A stretch of DNA of 64,000 bases from the NCBI GenBank assembly GCA_905234735.1, contig CAJOJA010000020.1, forward strand, positions 16,613-80,612. The letters run 5' to 3'. Each line of letters begins with the position of its first letter. Position 1 is the first letter of the stretch. Below the pieces are notes generated by a model. The model did no database searches. It was not told the DNA's origin and saw only the letters and a list, made by a program, of their open reading frames with translations. Origin of the DNA: an uncultured Bacteroidaceae bacterium. GTDB taxonomy: Bacteria > Bacteroidota > Bacteroidia > Bacteroidales > Bacteroidaceae. Of the stretch, positions 34,062-45,358 are shown piece after piece. The translations under genes and the position numbers were made by a program.

Positions 34062-37000
34062 ATGGCTTCTAACATTATTGACAACAGAGTAAATTTCGCT
34101 TCTGTAAAGAATCCGATGCCTTATCCGGATTTTCTGGAGGTACAGCTGAAGTCGTTCAATGACTTCCTACAGCTCGACACACCGCCAGAACTGAGAAAGA
34201 ACGATGGATTGTACAAGGTGTTCGCCGAGAATTTCCCCATAACGGACACCCGCAACAACTTCCAATTGGAGTTTCTGGACTACTACATCGACCCGCCTCG
34301 CTATAGCATCGAGGAGTGTCTGGAGAGAGGACTGACCTATGCCGTGCCTTTGAAGGCCAAGCTGAAGCTCTTCTGTACCGACCCCGAGCACGAGGACTTC
34401 GACACCGTCATTCAGGATGTCTTCCTCGGTCCCATTCCCTACATGACGGAGAATGGTACGTTCATCATCAATGGCGCAGAGCGCGTGGTCGTTTCGCAGC
34501 TCCACCGTTCTCCGGGCGTATTCTTCGGCAGCAGCATTCACAGCAACGGCACACAGTTGTATTCGGCCCGTATCATTCCGTTCAAGGGTTCTTGGATTGA
34601 GTTTGCTACGGACATCAACAATGTCATGTATGCCTACATCGACCGTAAGAAGAAGTTGCCCGTAACAACTCTGTTGCGTGCCATCGGTTTCGAAAAGGAT
34701 AAGGATATCCTGGAGATATTCGTCCAGACAGAGGAAGTTCAGGTTACCCGTAAGAACCTGGAGCAGTATAAGGGCCAGAAACTGGCCGCCCGCGTCCTGA
34801 AGAGCCGCGTGGAGGACTTTGTTGACGAGGATACCGGTGAGGTAATCTCTGTTGAGCGTAATGAGGTTATCCTGGAGCGTGAGACGGAACTCACCGACGA
34901 TAATATTGAACTCATTCTGGATAGCGGCGTGGAGACCATCCTGATTCTGAAGGAGGATGACAATTCGAGCGGCTATTCCATCATCTTTAATACGCTGAAC
35001 AAGGATACCTCGAACAGTGAAAAGGAGGCTATCCTGCACATCTACCGTCAGCTGCGCAATGCAGACCCTGCCGACGATGCCAGCGCACGTGAGGTTATCT
35101 ACAACCTCTTCTTCTCTGAGAAGCGTTACGACCTGGGTGATGTGGGTCGTTATCGCATCAACCGCAAACTCGGACTGGACACGGATCCGAAGGTACGTGT
35201 CTTGACGAAGGAAGATATTATTGAGATTATTAAGTACCTGATTGAGCTGATTAACTCAAAGGCTGCTGTCGACGACATTGACCACCTGTCGAATCGTCAT
35301 GTCCGTACGGTGGGTGAGCAGTTGAGCAACCAGTTTGCTATCGGTCTAGCCCGCATGAGCCGTACCATACGTGAGCGTATGAATGTTCGCGATAATGAGG
35401 TTTTCACTCCCACTGACCTGATTAACGCCAAGACGATTTCCAGCGTTATCAACAGCTTCTTTGGAACGAATGCCCTGTCACAGTTCATGGATCAGACAAA
35501 TCCCTTGGCTGAAGTCACACACAAGCGTCGTCTCTCTGCCCTGGGTCCTGGTGGTCTGTCGCGTGAACGTGCCGGTTTCGAGGTGCGTGACGTACACTAT
35601 ACCCACTATGGCCGTCTCTGTCCTATTGAGTCTCCTGAAGGTCCTAATATCGGTCTGATTAGTTCGCTCTGCGTCTATGCAAAGATTAATGACCTTGGTT
35701 TCATTGAGACTCCATACCGCGTGGTGAAGGACGGCGTTGTTGACCTCAGTAACGAGGGCATCAAGTATATGACTGCCGAAGAGGAAGAAGGGCAGATTAT
35801 CGGTCAGGGTAATGCACCCTTGAACGATGACGGTTCCTTCATCCGCAGTCGTGTTAAGTGCCGCCGGGACGACGACTATCCTGTGGTTCCTCCCTCGGAA
35901 GTGAACCTGATGGACGTGGCTCCCCAGCAGATTGCTTCTATTGCAGCTGCCCTGATTCCGTTCCTGGAGCACGACGATGCTCACCGAGCACTGATGGGCT
36001 CGAACATGATGCGCCAGGCCGTTCCCCTGCTACGTACAGAAGCTCCTATTGTGGGAACAGGTATTGAGAAGCAGGTTTGCGAGGATAGCCGCACCATGAT
36101 TACGGCCGAGGGCGATGGCGTAGTGGAATATGTTGATGCTACCACCATCCGCATCCTCTACGACCGTACCGAAGACGAGGAATTCGTAAGCTTTGAGCCT
36201 GCCCTCAAGGAATACCGCATACCGAAGTTCCGCCGTACCAACCAGAATATGACCATCGACCTGCGTCCCATCTGTAATAAGGGTGACCGTGTGAAGGCCG
36301 GCGACATCCTGACCGAGGGATACTCCACCGAAAATGGTGAGTTGGCTCTGGGTAAGAACTTGTTGGTAGCATACATGCCTTGGAAGGGTTATAACTATGA
36401 GGATGCTATCGTGCTCAACGAGCGTATTGTACGCGAGGACATCATGACCAGCGTCCACGTCGAGGAGTTTGCCTTGGAGGTTCGCGAAACGAAGCGTGGT
36501 TACGAGGAACTGACCAGCGATATCCCCAATGTCAGTGAAGAGGCAACGAAGGATCTGGACGAGAATGGTATCATCCGTATCGGTGCACGCGTGGCTCCCG
36601 GCGATATCATGATTGGTAAGATTACCCCGAAGGGCGAGAGCGATCCCAGTCCTGAAGAGAAACTGCTTCGTGCCATCTTCGGTGACAAGGCCGGCGACGT
36701 CAAGGATGCCTCATTGAAGGCCAATCCTTCTCTGAATGGTGTGGTTATCGACAAGAAACTCTTCTCACGTGCCATCAAGACACGTTCGGCCAAGCTGCAG
36801 GATAAACCCCGTCTGGCTGCCATCGACGAAGAGTTTGAAAATAAAGTGGCCGATCTCAAGGCTATTCTTATCGACAAATTGCTCGAACTGACAAAGGGCA
36901 AAGGTAAGGCGAAAGGTCTCGTATCCGCTGGCGTGAAGGACTATATGGGAGCAGAGGTTATTCCTGCTGGTTCCAAGTTTACTGCTGGTGCCCTGGATGC

Positions 37001-37892
37001 CCTTGACTTCACGGCTATCCAACTTTCGGACTGGACGAAAGACGAATACGTCAACACGCTCATCTCCAAGTTGGTCATCAACTACCTGAAGAAGTTCAAG
37101 CTGCTGGATGCTGAGGCCAAGCGTAAGAAGTTCGCTATCACCATCGGTGACGAGCTGCCCGCAGGCATCATTCAGATGGCTAAGGTCTACATTGCCAAGA
37201 AACGTAAGATGGGCGTCGGTGACAAGATGGCCGGACGTCACGGTAACAAGGGTATCGTGTCGAAGATTGTGCGTCAGGAGGATATGCCTTTCCTGGCCGA
37301 TGGTACTCCTGTCGACATCGTGCTGAACCCGTTGGGTGTGCCCTCGCGTATGAATATCGGTCAGATATTTGAGACCATTCTCGGTGCTGCCGGTAAGAAA
37401 TTGGGTGTGAAGTTCGCTTCTCCTATCTTTGATGGTGCAACACTCGATGACCTGGACGTATGGACGGAAAAGGCCGGTCTGCCTCGTTACTGTTCTATGC
37501 AGCTCTACGATGGTGCTACCGGCGAGCCGTTCGACCAGCTGGCAACTGTGGGCGTAGCTTATATGCTGAAGCTGGGTCACATGGTTGAGGACAAGATGCA
37601 CGCACGTTCCATCGGTCCGTACAGTCTCATCACGCAGCAGCCACTTGGCGGTAAAGCCCAGTTCGGTGGCCAGCGTTTCGGTGAGATGGAGGTTTGGGCC
37701 ATTGAGGCCTTCGGTGCTTCGCACGTGCTGCAGGAAATCCTGACCATCAAGTCTGATGATGTCGTGGGCCGCAGCAAGGCATACGAAGCTATTGTAAAGG
37801 GTGAACCCATGCCTACTCCGGGAATACCAGAATCCCTGAACGTGCTCCTACACGAGCTGAAGGGTCTGGGCCTGAGTGTAACCCTCGATTAA
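34062..37892 (+). CDS. rpoB: RNA polymerase subunit beta
   Basis: 1276 residues, the usual Bacteroidota length. The rifampicin pocket reads [20 protein letters not shown] then [16 protein letters not shown], with the susceptible residues Asp, His and Ser all in place. Catalytic-region motifs such as [18 protein letters not shown] and the [17 protein letters not shown] block are intact. An A/T-rich leader of near-repeats (ATCGTAAATC) lies directly before the ATG. Twenty-three nt separate it from rpoC. Confidence 0.99.
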   Translation: MASNIIDNRVNFASVKNPMPYPDFLEVQLKSFNDFLQLDTPPELRKNDGLYKVFAENFPITDTRNNFQLEFLDYYIDPPRYSIEECLERGLTYAVPLKAKLKLFCTDPEHEDFDTVIQDVFLGPIPYMTENGTFIINGAERVVVSQLHRSPGVFFGSSIHSNGTQLYSARIIPFKGSWIEFATDINNVMYAYIDRKKKLPVTTLLRAIGFEKDKDILEIFVQTEEVQVTRKNLEQYKGQKLAARVLKSRVEDFVDEDTGEVISVERNEVILERETELTDDNIELILDSGVETILILKEDDNSSGYSIIFNTLNKDTSNSEKEAILHIYRQLRNADPADDASAREVIYNLFFSEKRYDLGDVGRYRINRKLGLDTDPKVRVLTKEDIIEIIKYLIELINSKAAVDDIDHLSNRHVRTVGEQLSNQFAIGLARMSRTIRERMNVRDNEVFTPTDLINAKTISSVINSFFGTNALSQFMDQTNPLAEVTHKRRLSALGPGGLSRERAGFEVRDVHYTHYGRLCPIESPEGPNIGLISSLCVYAKINDLGFIETPYRVVKDGVVDLSNEGIKYMTAEEEEGQIIGQGNAPLNDDGSFIRSRVKCRRDDDYPVVPPSEVNLMDVAPQQIASIAAALIPFLEHDDAHRALMGSNMMRQAVPLLRTEAPIVGTGIEKQVCEDSRTMITAEGDGVVEYVDATTIRILYDRTEDEEFVSFEPALKEYRIPKFRRTNQNMTIDLRPICNKGDRVKAGDILTEGYSTENGELALGKNLLVAYMPWKGYNYEDAIVLNERIVREDIMTSVHVEEFALEVRETKRGYEELTSDIPNVSEEATKDLDENGIIRIGARVAPGDIMIGKITPKGESDPSPEEKLLRAIFGDKAGDVKDASLKANPSLNGVVIDKKLFSRAIKTRSAKLQDKPRLAAIDEEFENKVADLKAILIDKLLELTKGKGKAKGLVSAGVKDYMGAEVIPAGSKFTAGALDALDFTAIQLSDWTKDEYVNTLISKLVINYLKKFKLLDAEAKRKKFAITIGDELPAGIIQMAKVYIAKKRKMGVGDKMAGRHGNKGIVSKIVRQEDMPFLADGTPVDIVLNPLGVPSRMNIGQIFETILGAAGKKLGVKFASPIFDGATLDDLDVWTEKAGLPRYCSMQLYDGATGEPFDQLATVGVAYMLKLGHMVEDKMHARSIGPYSLITQQPLGGKAQFGGQRFGEMEVWAIEAFGASHVLQEILTIKSDDVVGRSKAYEAIVKGEPMPTPGIPESLNVLLHELKGLGLSVTLD

Positions 37893-37915
37893 CGGATACA
37901 TTAAAGATATAAACT

Positions 37916-40900
37916 ATGGCTTTTAAGAAAGAAAGTAAGATAAAGACTAATTTTACGAAGATTACCATTGGACTGGCCTCTCCGGAGGAAATCCTGGAAA
38001 ATTCGTATGGCGAGGTCCTGAAGCCCGAGACCATCAACTATCGTACCTATAAGCCCGAACGTGATGGTCTGTTCTGCGAGCGCATCTTTGGTCCGACGAA
38101 GGATTATGAGTGCCATTGCGGAAAGTACAAGCGTATCCGTTACAAGGGCATCGTTTGTGACCGTTGCGGTGTGGAGGTAACAGAGAAAAAGGTGCGCCGC
38201 GAACGCAGTGGCCACATTGCCCTCGTTGTGCCGGTTGCCCATATCTGGTATTTCCGTTCGCTTCCTAACAAGATTGGTTATCTGTTGGGACTGCCTACTA
38301 AGAAACTTGACCAGGTTATCTATTACGAACGCTACATCGTCATCCAGTTGGGTGCCTTGGAAGGTGTGAAGATAGAGTCTCTGGGACGTCCTCTCGAGGA
38401 GAACGACCTGCTCTCCGAAGAAGAGTATATGGAGGTGATGGAACATGTGGCTAAGGAGAATGCCTACCTTGAGGACAGCGACCCCAATAAGTTCATCGCC
38501 AAGATGGGTGCTGAGGCCGTCTACGATATGCTCCTGCGTGTAGACCTCGATAGCCTTTCGTTCCAATTGCGTGACCTGGCAAACCAAGAGGGTGCACAGC
38601 AGCGTAAGAACGACGCACTGAAGCGCCTTCAGGTTGTGGAATCGTTCCGTGCAAGCCGCGATCGTAATCGTCCTGAGTGGATGATAATGAAGATTCTGCC
38701 TGTCATTCCGCCCGAACTGCGTCCATTGGTTCCCCTGGATGGTGGACGTTTCGCCACGAGTGATCTGAACGACCTCTACCGCCGCGTCATCATCCGCAAC
38801 AATCGTCTGAAGCGTTTGATTGAAATCAAGGCTCCCGAGGTTATCCTGCGTAACGAGAAGCGTATGTTGCAGGAGGCCGTTGACAGCCTGTTCGACAACA
38901 GCCGCAAGAGTAGTGCCGTGAAGACGGAGAACAATCGTCCCCTGAAGTCCCTCTCCGATTCACTGAAGGGTAAACAGGGCCGTTTCCGTCAGAACTTGCT
39001 TGGTAAGCGTGTCGATTACTCGGCCCGTTCGGTTATCGTCGTTGGTCCTGAACTGAAGATGGGCGAGTGCGGTCTGCCCAAACTAATGGCAGCCGAGCTC
39101 TACAAACCATTTATCATCCGCAAGCTCATCGAGCGCGGTATTGTGAAGACGGTGAAGTCGGCTAAGAAGATTGTCGACCGCAAGGAATCCATCATCTGGG
39201 ACATCCTGGAACATGTGATGAAGGGACACCCCGTTCTCCTGAACCGTGCCCCGACACTGCACCGTCTGGGTATCCAGGCTTTCCAGCCCAAGATGATTGA
39301 GGGTAAGGCAATTCAGCTCCACCCGCTGGCATGTACGGCCTTCAATGCCGACTTTGACGGTGACCAGATGGCTGTGCATTTGCCTCTGAGTAATGAAGCC
39401 ATCCTTGAAGCTCAGTTGCTGATGCTCCAGAGCCATAACATTCTGAACCCTGCCAATGGTGCTCCTATCACGGTGCCCTCTCAGGATATGGTACTTGGTT
39501 TGTATTACATTACCAAGCTGCGTCCCGGTGCCAAGGGCGAAGGCCTGACCTTCTACGGTCCCGAGGAAGCCATCATTGCCTACAACGAGAAGAAGGTCGA
39601 CATCCACGCTCCCATCAAGGTCATTGTTGACGACAAGATGGAGGACGGCACTTTCGGCAGACACATGGTTGAGACCTCTGTTGGCCGCGTCATTGTCAAT
39701 GAAGTAGTGCCCACCGAAGTCGGCTACTTCAATGAAACCATTTCGAAGAAGAACCTGCGCGATATCATCACCCTCGTTATTAAGACAGTAGGTGTGGCTC
39801 GTGCCTGTGAGTTCCTTGACGGTATCAAGAACCTGGGCTATAAGATGGCCTACGAAGGCGGCTTGTCCTTCAATCTTGGTGACATCATCATCCCAGATGA
39901 GAAGAAGGGTTTGATTCATCGTGGTAACGACGAAGTAGAGCGTATCGCTCAGGACTACGGAATGGGTTTCATCACCGACAAAGAGCGTTACAACAAGGTT
40001 ATCGATGCCTGGACACATATCAACAACGACCTTTCTGAAATCCTGATGAAAGAGATGAAGGAGGCCGACCAGGGCTTTAATGCCGTCTACATGATGCTCG
40101 ATTCCGGTGCCCGTGGTAGTAAGGGACAGATTAGCCAGCTCTCTGGTATGCGTGGTCTGATGGCCAAGCCTCAGAAGGCCGGTGCTGAGCCTCTGATTAT
40201 CGAGGACCCCATTATTTCGAACTTTAAGGAAGGTATGTCCGTGCTGGAGTATTTTATCTCTACCCACGGTGCCCGTAAGGGTCTGGCCGATACCGCCCTG
40301 AAGACGGCCGATGCCGGTTATTTGACTCGTCGTCTGGTCGATGTCAGCCACGACGTCATCATCAACGAGGAGGACTGCGGCACCCTGCGCGGTCTGGTTT
40401 GCACGGCTCTGAAGAACGGCGACGAAGTTATTTCTTCCCTCTACGAGCGCATTCTGGGTCGTGTTTCGGTGCACGACATCATTCATCCCGTTACGGGCAA
40501 ACTCATCTGTGCTGCCGGTGAGGAAATCAACGAAGCCAAGGCTCAGGAGATTGAGGACAGCCCCATCGAGAGTGTCGAGATTCGTTCGGTGCTCACCTGC
40601 GAATCCAAGCACGGTGTATGCATGAAGTGCTACGGTCGCAACCTGGCTACTGCTCGCATGGTGCAGAAGGGCGAAGCCGTTGGCGTCATTGCAGCCCAGA
40701 GTATCGGTGAGCCTGGTACCCAGCTGACTCTGCGTACGTTCCACGCTGGTGGTGTGGCCGGTAACGCCGTAGCCAATGCCATGATTGTGGCCAAGTACGA
40801 TGCCAAGCTGAACTTCGACGAACTGCGTACCGTTGACTTCGTTGATGACGAAGGCAGGGCTGCTCAAATGGTTGTCGGACGTTTGGCCGAAGTCCGTTTC

Positions 40901-42217
40901 GTGGAGCCCAAGACAGGCATTGTCCTGCTGACGCAAAGCGTACCCTATGGTTCTACACTCTATAATAAGGAAGGCGATGAGGTGAAGAAGGGTGATGTCA
41001 TTGCCAAATGGGATCCCTTCAATGCTGTTATTGTAACTGAGATGCCTGGACGTGTCCAGTTCGAAAACGTAGTTGAGGGTGTGACCTATCGTGTTGAGAC
41101 AGACGAAATCTCTGGTCAGCGCGAGCTCATTGTGACGGAGTCTAAGGATCGCACCATCGTGCCCTCAGCTCACATCCTTGACGAGAATGGCGAGCTCATC
41201 CGTACCTATAACTTCCCTATCAATGGTCACATCGTGGTCAACGATGGTCAGACTGTTAAGGCCGGTGACGTTCTCGTGAAGATTCCTCGTGCACTGGGTG
41301 GCGGTGGTGGTGACATCACGGGTGGTTTGCCTCGTGTAACTGAGCTTTTCGAGGCCCGCAACCCGTCGAACCCTGCCATCGTTGCAGAAATTGACGGTGA
41401 GGTCACAATGGGTAAACTGAAACGTGGTAACCGTGAAATCATTGTTACTCCCAAGGTGGGTGAACCCTGCAAGTACCTTGTTCCCCTGTCGAAGCAGATT
41501 CTGGTACAGGAGAACGACTACGTACGTGCGGGTACTCCGTTGTCCGATGGTGCCATCACTCCGGCCGACATTCTGGCTATCAAGGGTCCCACGGCTGTTC
41601 AGGAGTACATCGTGAACGAGATTCAGGATGTTTACCGTCTACAGGGTGTTAAGATCAACGATAAGCACTTCGAGGTCATTGTGCGACAGATGATGCGCAA
41701 GGTTCAGATTGAGGAACCCGGTGATACGCGCTTCCTTGAACAGCAGATTGTCGATAAACTCGACTTTGCCGAGGAGAACGATCGTATCTGGGGCAAGAAG
41801 GTGGTTATTGACGCTGGCGACAGCGAGACCATGCAGAAGGGTATGATCGTTACCGCCCGCAAGCTCCGCGACGAGAACTCTGTGCTGAAGCGTCGCGACC
41901 TGAAGTTGGTGGAAGTGCGCGATGCTGTGCCTGCTACGTCGACACAGATTCTTCAGGGTATCACCCGTGCTGCACTGCAGACGGGAAGCTTCATCTCTGC
42001 CGCCTCCTTCCAGGAGACCACCAAGGTGCTGAACGAAGCTGCCATCAACGGAAAGACCGACCGTTTGGAGGGTATGAAGGAGAACGTAATCTCCGGTCAC
42101 CTTATACCTGCCGGTACTGGTTTGCGCGATTTCGAGAAGATTGTCGTTGGTGCAAAGGACGATTTTGATCGTGTAATGGCTAACCGCAAGTCCATTCTCG
42201 ATTTGGATGATATGTAG
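37916..42217 (+). CDS. rpoC: RNA polymerase subunit beta'
   Basis: 1433 residues. N-terminal zinc site [20 protein letters not shown], catalytic NADFDGDQM, second zinc site built from Cys in [23 protein letters not shown], and the trigger-loop region [20 protein letters not shown]. Complete to the C-terminus. The operon ends with the terminator at 42247-42289. Confidence 0.99.
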   Translation: MAFKKESKIKTNFTKITIGLASPEEILENSYGEVLKPETINYRTYKPERDGLFCERIFGPTKDYECHCGKYKRIRYKGIVCDRCGVEVTEKKVRRERSGHIALVVPVAHIWYFRSLPNKIGYLLGLPTKKLDQVIYYERYIVIQLGALEGVKIESLGRPLEENDLLSEEEYMEVMEHVAKENAYLEDSDPNKFIAKMGAEAVYDMLLRVDLDSLSFQLRDLANQEGAQQRKNDALKRLQVVESFRASRDRNRPEWMIMKILPVIPPELRPLVPLDGGRFATSDLNDLYRRVIIRNNRLKRLIEIKAPEVILRNEKRMLQEAVDSLFDNSRKSSAVKTENNRPLKSLSDSLKGKQGRFRQNLLGKRVDYSARSVIVVGPELKMGECGLPKLMAAELYKPFIIRKLIERGIVKTVKSAKKIVDRKESIIWDILEHVMKGHPVLLNRAPTLHRLGIQAFQPKMIEGKAIQLHPLACTAFNADFDGDQMAVHLPLSNEAILEAQLLMLQSHNILNPANGAPITVPSQDMVLGLYYITKLRPGAKGEGLTFYGPEEAIIAYNEKKVDIHAPIKVIVDDKMEDGTFGRHMVETSVGRVIVNEVVPTEVGYFNETISKKNLRDIITLVIKTVGVARACEFLDGIKNLGYKMAYEGGLSFNLGDIIIPDEKKGLIHRGNDEVERIAQDYGMGFITDKERYNKVIDAWTHINNDLSEILMKEMKEADQGFNAVYMMLDSGARGSKGQISQLSGMRGLMAKPQKAGAEPLIIEDPIISNFKEGMSVLEYFISTHGARKGLADTALKTADAGYLTRRLVDVSHDVIINEEDCGTLRGLVCTALKNGDEVISSLYERILGRVSVHDIIHPVTGKLICAAGEEINEAKAQEIEDSPIESVEIRSVLTCESKHGVCMKCYGRNLATARMVQKGEAVGVIAAQSIGEPGTQLTLRTFHAGGVAGNAVANAMIVAKYDAKLNFDELRTVDFVDDEGRAAQMVVGRLAEVRFVEPKTGIVLLTQSVPYGSTLYNKEGDEVKKGDVIAKWDPFNAVIVTEMPGRVQFENVVEGVTYRVETDEISGQRELIVTESKDRTIVPSAHILDENGELIRTYNFPINGHIVVNDGQTVKAGDVLVKIPRALGGGGGDITGGLPRVTELFEARNPSNPAIVAEIDGEVTMGKLKRGNREIIVTPKVGEPCKYLVPLSKQILVQENDYVRAGTPLSDGAITPADILAIKGPTAVQEYIVNEIQDVYRLQGVKINDKHFEVIVRQMMRKVQIEEPGDTRFLEQQIVDKLDFAEENDRIWGKKVVIDAGDSETMQKGMIVTARKLRDENSVLKRRDLKLVEVRDAVPATSTQILQGITRAALQTGSFISAASFQETTKVLNEAAINGKTDRLEGMKENVISGHLIPAGTGLRDFEKIVVGAKDDFDRVMANRKSILDLDDM

Positions 42218-42246
42218 TAGCGCATAGCGCATAACATTGGTAAGTA

Positions 42247-42289
42247 AATAGGAGCAGCCACCCATGAAGAGTGTGTTGCTCCTATTTTT
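42247..42289 (+). terminator. Terminator of the rpoBC operon
   Basis: Ten-bp perfect stem AATAGGAGCA / TGCTCCTATT, 20-nt loop, run of T. Located 30 nt after rpoC; the convergent gene ends at 42341. Confidence 0.85.
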
Positions 42290-42340
42290 CCTGTCCTAAT
42301 ACGCTGTGGTGGGCATCCGTTTCACGTTCCGTGTGACGTT

Positions 42341-43066
42341 CTAATCGTAGTTGAGGCTGCGTAGACGGTTGTAGATTTCCACATCCATCGGTAACGTTAT
42401 CTTGAAGTTCAGCATACTTCCTTCTACGATGTGGATTGGTTCCCAGCCAACTTCGTTTATCAGTGTGAAGAGTGATTGCGACTCCTGTATGCCCTGCTCC
42501 TTGGCTTTCCGTACAATGCTGTTGAGGTCTTGCATACGGAATGTGATGGGAGTCTGTGCGCGCATCATCGTCTCGCGTGAGGCAAATCCGTTCGAGGTCT
42601 TTCCGTCGTATGTTTTTAGGTACGATTCATGGCTGTACATGGCCGTTATGGCATTGCCGTTCCTGATGCATGAGAGGATGTTGTTGCTGATAACCTCATG
42701 CGATACGAAGGGGCGCACGCTTTCGTGGACCAGTACTACGGTCTCGTCTTCTACACCAGCTTCTGCCAGTCCGTGTATGCCGTTAAGTAGCGAGTGATGA
42801 CTGGTAACCCCAGACTTGATGGTCTGTCGGAATTTTCCGATATGTCCGATGTTGGCTTGTTTCTGCACGTAACTGCTCCATTCTGGATTGCAAACGACCC
42901 ATATTTCGCTTACCAGCGGATGTCGTTCGAAGGCCTTCATCGTGTGCAGCAGAATGCTTTCGCCGTCGGTTTCGATGAACTGTTTCGGACGGGTCGAATG
43001 CATGCGCAGCCCGTAGCCTCCGGCCAGCAGCAATACGATTATCTTAGGACTCTCTTTCATGGGCAT
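42341..43066 (-). CDS. IspD/TarI-family cytidylyltransferase
   Basis: 241 residues. Nucleotide-binding start LLLAGGYGLRMHSTRPKQFI, the VHESVRPF motif in place of IspD's VHDAARPF, TPITFRM, and the late NFKITLPMDVEIY lysine motif define the IspD/TarI group. Members make CDP-methylerythritol or CDP-ribitol-type sugar alcohols. Because it overlaps by 23 nt the gene for a CDP-alcohol phosphotransferase, a role in supplying a CDP-polyol for that enzyme is more likely than isoprenoid synthesis; this is inference from context. A second ATG (MKESPK) lies 6 nt downstream. It is the distal gene of the pair. Confidence 0.85.
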   Translation of the reverse strand: MPMKESPKIIVLLLAGGYGLRMHSTRPKQFIETDGESILLHTMKAFERHPLVSEIWVVCNPEWSSYVQKQANIGHIGKFRQTIKSGVTSHHSLLNGIHGLAEAGVEDETVVLVHESVRPFVSHEVISNNILSCIRNGNAITAMYSHESYLKTYDGKTSNGFASRETMMRAQTPITFRMQDLNSIVRKAKEQGIQESQSLFTLINEVGWEPIHIVEGSMLNFKITLPMDVEIYNRLRSLNYD

Positions 43067-43967
43067 TCAGTTCGTTATAGAACTCAAGGCAGAAACGTTC
43101 GTGCCTGCGGCGGGTATAGAAGCGTAGCGGCTCCAATACGATGATCTCGAAAAGGGGGAATAGAATAGGGTAGCCCACAATCAGTGACAGGAACAGCACG
43201 CCCACGCGGGTGTCAAACGTCAGGATGTTGGCATGCGGCATGAGGGGCAGGCTCTTCTCGCGAAAACGGCTGCGCAGGTCGTTCGGGATTGCCTCACCGT
43301 ATATCGCCCTGACTTTGTGGTAGAAACGCTGGAACTGTGGCGTCTGGTCTTCTTGGCCTTTGGTGTATGAGCGGTAAAAGAAGAGGTACATCTTCTCGAA
43401 CCATTCGCCCCGTCGCCAGCGCAGTTGTTGGTAGCGGGCGTTTTCCTGGGCATAGGTGTCCAGTTCGCTTCGTTTGTTACCGAAGGTAAACCATAGGTGT
43501 ATGTTCTTGTAGTAGTCGGCCAGGGCCGCCTGTCGTCCATGACAGATGAAGCCTGCGTAGGCACAGAGCAACCATATCCAAATGCCCATCTGAGGCTGCA
43601 GGCGCAGCACGATGGCCTGATAGATGCAGTAGAACCAGATGTCGCCGGCCAGCCCGTCCAACAGCCGTCCCACCAGTGTACGCTGGTTGGTCATTCGTGC
43701 CAATTGGCCGTCAGCACAATCGTACCAGTTGGCCCAGATGAGCAGCCCCATGCCGATGAGGTTCATGCGCACATCGTCAAAATAGAAGAAGTAACCGCTG
43801 GCTGCACCAATGACGATGGATAGCAGCGTGACGGCAATGGGGTGGACATGGAGCTGACGGAACAGCAAGGCCCACAGGTAGCCTGGTGTACGCGTCACGT
43901 ACAACTCGAAGACCCCCTCCGTATCTTCCGATTTCATGGTGGCCAGCACTTGTTGCTTCAGGCTCAT
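43044..43967 (-). CDS. CDP-alcohol phosphotransferase family membrane protein
   Basis: 307 residues with about six transmembrane segments. The family motif is present: ANWYDCADGQLAR, eight residues, then GRLLD; but the final Asp expected four residues after this Asp is Gly, and an Asp lies one position later (LDGLAGDIW), so the usual DxxxD is DxxxxD. A hydrophilic region (about 145-240) separates the two membrane halves, longer than in typical phosphatidylglycerophosphate or phosphatidylserine synthases. It transfers a phospho-alcohol between CDP-linked and acceptor molecules in the inner membrane; the actual substrates are unknown. Promoter at 43994-44001; overlaps the cytidylyltransferase gene. 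Confidence 0.85.
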   Translation of the reverse strand: MSLKQQVLATMKSEDTEGVFELYVTRTPGYLWALLFRQLHVHPIAVTLLSIVIGAASGYFFYFDDVRMNLIGMGLLIWANWYDCADGQLARMTNQRTLVGRLLDGLAGDIWFYCIYQAIVLRLQPQMGIWIWLLCAYAGFICHGRQAALADYYKNIHLWFTFGNKRSELDTYAQENARYQQLRWRRGEWFEKMYLFFYRSYTKGQEDQTPQFQRFYHKVRAIYGEAIPNDLRSRFREKSLPLMPHANILTFDTRVGVLFLSLIVGYPILFPLFEIIVLEPLRFYTRRRHERFCLEFYNELNAHERES

Positions 43968-43993
43968 TATCCTGTCTTCTGTTAAATTTGGTG

Positions 43994-44001
43994 CAAAGTT
44001 A
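43994..44001 (-). promoter_or_regulatory. -7 promoter element of the CDP-alcohol pair
   Basis: TAACTTTG on the minus strand, 26 nt before the start at 43967; divergent from the cysteine-rich lipoprotein promoter. Confidence 0.6.
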
Positions 44002-44046
44002 CGAATAATTTTTCACTTATCGCTTTTCATTTTTCACTTTATTTTG

Positions 44047-44054
44047 TATCTTTG
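44047..44054 (+). promoter_or_regulatory. -7 promoter element of the cysteine-rich lipoprotein
   Basis: TATCTTTG, 44 nt before the ATG at 44099. Exact TAnnTTTG. Confidence 0.6.
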
Positions 44055-44098
44055 CACACCGAAAGACATTTGGTTTAATTATTTAACACGAGAAAACT

Positions 44099-44530
44099 AT
44101 GAAAAAGTTATTTCTGATGGCAATGGCAGTAGCTGCCATTTCTTTCACATCTTGCTGCAACAAGTCTGAGAAGGCTGAGGGTTGCGCTTGCGAGTGCGAC
44201 ACCTGTGTATGTGACCCCTGCGAATGCGGACAGTGCAAGTGCGAACCTTGTGAGTGCGATCCCTGCGAGTGTGGCAAGAAAGAGTGCTGTGGTGAGGAGA
44301 AGGCTTGCGAAAAGAAATGCGACACACCCTGCGAGAAGGAATGCGAGGCTGCTTGCGAGAAGGAGTGCGAAAAGCACTGTGAAGCTGCTGAGGCCGAAAA
44401 GACCGTGAAGGAGACCTTGAAGGATGCAGCCAACGATGTTGCCGATGCAGCCAAGGATAAGGCTGTCAAGGAGACCAACAAGGCCATCGAAGAAGGCGCT
44501 GAAGCTGCTAAGAAACAGCTCGGTTTGTAA
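44099..44530 (+). CDS. Cysteine-repeat lipoprotein, metallothionein-like
   Basis: 143 residues with 24 cysteines. The signal peptide (MKKLFLMAMAVAAISFTSC) ends in a plausible lipobox with Cys19. Residues 31-60 are six consecutive CxCxx pentapeptides (Cys at 31/33, 36/38, 41/43, 46/48, 51/53, 56/58). Residues 70-97 are seven CxxX tetrads, Cys exactly every four (70, 74, 78, 82, 86, 90, 94). Then a charged alanine/lysine/glutamate helix (about 101-140). I recognise no family. The CxC density suggests metal binding at the cell envelope; an alternative is a disulphide-rich spacer. It has its own promoter and terminator and faces sodB. Confidence 0.85.
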   Translation: MKKLFLMAMAVAAISFTSCCNKSEKAEGCACECDTCVCDPCECGQCKCEPCECDPCECGKKECCGEEKACEKKCDTPCEKECEAACEKECEKHCEAAEAEKTVKETLKDAANDVADAAKDKAVKETNKAIEEGAEAAKKQLGL

Positions 44531-44560
44531 GCGATTCCTCCTCCGGTGATTCCGGAAAAA

Positions 44561-44607
44561 ACGGGACTGTGCCACATCAATGTGGTGCAGTCCCGTCTTT
44601 TTTTTTG
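44561..44607. terminator. Bidirectional terminator between the Cys-rich gene and sodB
   Basis: Nine-bp stem ACGGGACTG / CAGTCCCGT with further inner pairing (CCACA/TGTGG), T-run on the right and A-run on the left, so it can end transcripts from both sides. Confidence 0.88.
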
Positions 44608-44657
44608 TACCTTGCTAAGAGATGATATCTCCACGGAATCGAAGTAGTGGCCCTGCC

Positions 44658-45248
44658 TTAGTGGGACAGATATCTGCCCTCGATGACTTCCCAGTCGATT
44701 ATGTCCCAGAGTGCTGCGATATGGTCGGCTCGGCGATTTTGGTAGTCGAGATAGTAGGCATGTTCCCAAACATCGAAAGTGAGTAGGGGGCGCAAATCGC
44801 GTTGCACGGGGTTGGATGCATTGCCCTCTTGCGTGATGAGCAGTGAACCGTCGTCTTTCGCCGACAGCCATACCCAACCCGAACCGAATAGGGTAGTGCC
44901 AGCTTTCTGGAACTCCTGCTTGAAGGCGGCAAATGAACCATACTCTTCGCCAATCGCCTCCATGAGTTCGCCCACGGGGACGTTGTTTTCGCGCGGGGCG
45001 CAGAATTGAGTAAAGTAGAGTTCGTGATTCAGCACCTGTCCGGCATTGTTCAGCAGACCTCCCTGAGTTTGCTTCACCAGCTCCGTGAGAGGAAGATCTT
45101 CCAGTCCGCTGTCTGATAACAGAGCATTCAGGTTGTTTACGTAGGTAGATAGGTGCTTGCCATAGTGAAAGGCAATAGTTTCGCGGCTAATTGCAGGCTC
45201 CAATGCCTCGGGAGCATAGGGTAGGAGCATCAGTTCGTAAGTTTTCAT
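44658..45248 (-). CDS. sodB: Superoxide dismutase (Fe/Mn family)
   Basis: 196 residues starting at MKTYELMLLPYAPEALEPAI. Metal ligands are His28 (AFHYGKHLSTYVNNLN), His75 (QVLNHELYF), Asp159 and His163 (LTFDVWEHAYYLDYQNRR). Fe or Mn preference cannot be read from the sequence; Bacteroidales enzymes often use either. A start further upstream at 45338 would include the promoter and is rejected. Cytosolic detoxification of superoxide in an anaerobe exposed to air. It converges on the cysteine-rich lipoprotein. Confidence 0.95.
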   Translation of the reverse strand: MKTYELMLLPYAPEALEPAISRETIAFHYGKHLSTYVNNLNALLSDSGLEDLPLTELVKQTQGGLLNNAGQVLNHELYFTQFCAPRENNVPVGELMEAIGEEYGSFAAFKQEFQKAGTTLFGSGWVWLSAKDDGSLLITQEGNASNPVQRDLRPLLTFDVWEHAYYLDYQNRRADHIAALWDIIDWEVIEGRYLSH

Positions 45249-45291
45249 ACTGGAATGTTTGTACGTTAGTGAGATTTCTTTCTTCTGCGTA

Positions 45292-45299
45292 CAAAGGTA
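45292..45299 (-). promoter_or_regulatory. -7 promoter element of sodB
   Basis: TACCTTTG on the minus strand, 43 nt before the ATG at 45248. Confidence 0.6.
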
Positions 45300-45358
45300 G
45301 TAATTTTTTTTGAAATATCGAAAGTTCCAATCCGACATTACTATGGTTGAGCCTTAAT

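Noticed and set aside
39083..40936. Long minus-strand open frame (over 600 codons) opposite rpoC
   Set aside because: Antisense to a fully conserved gene; the composition reflects biased codon use of rpoC. Similar long antisense frames opposite priA (3567-5159) and the second GH127 gene (14231-16063) are shadows too.
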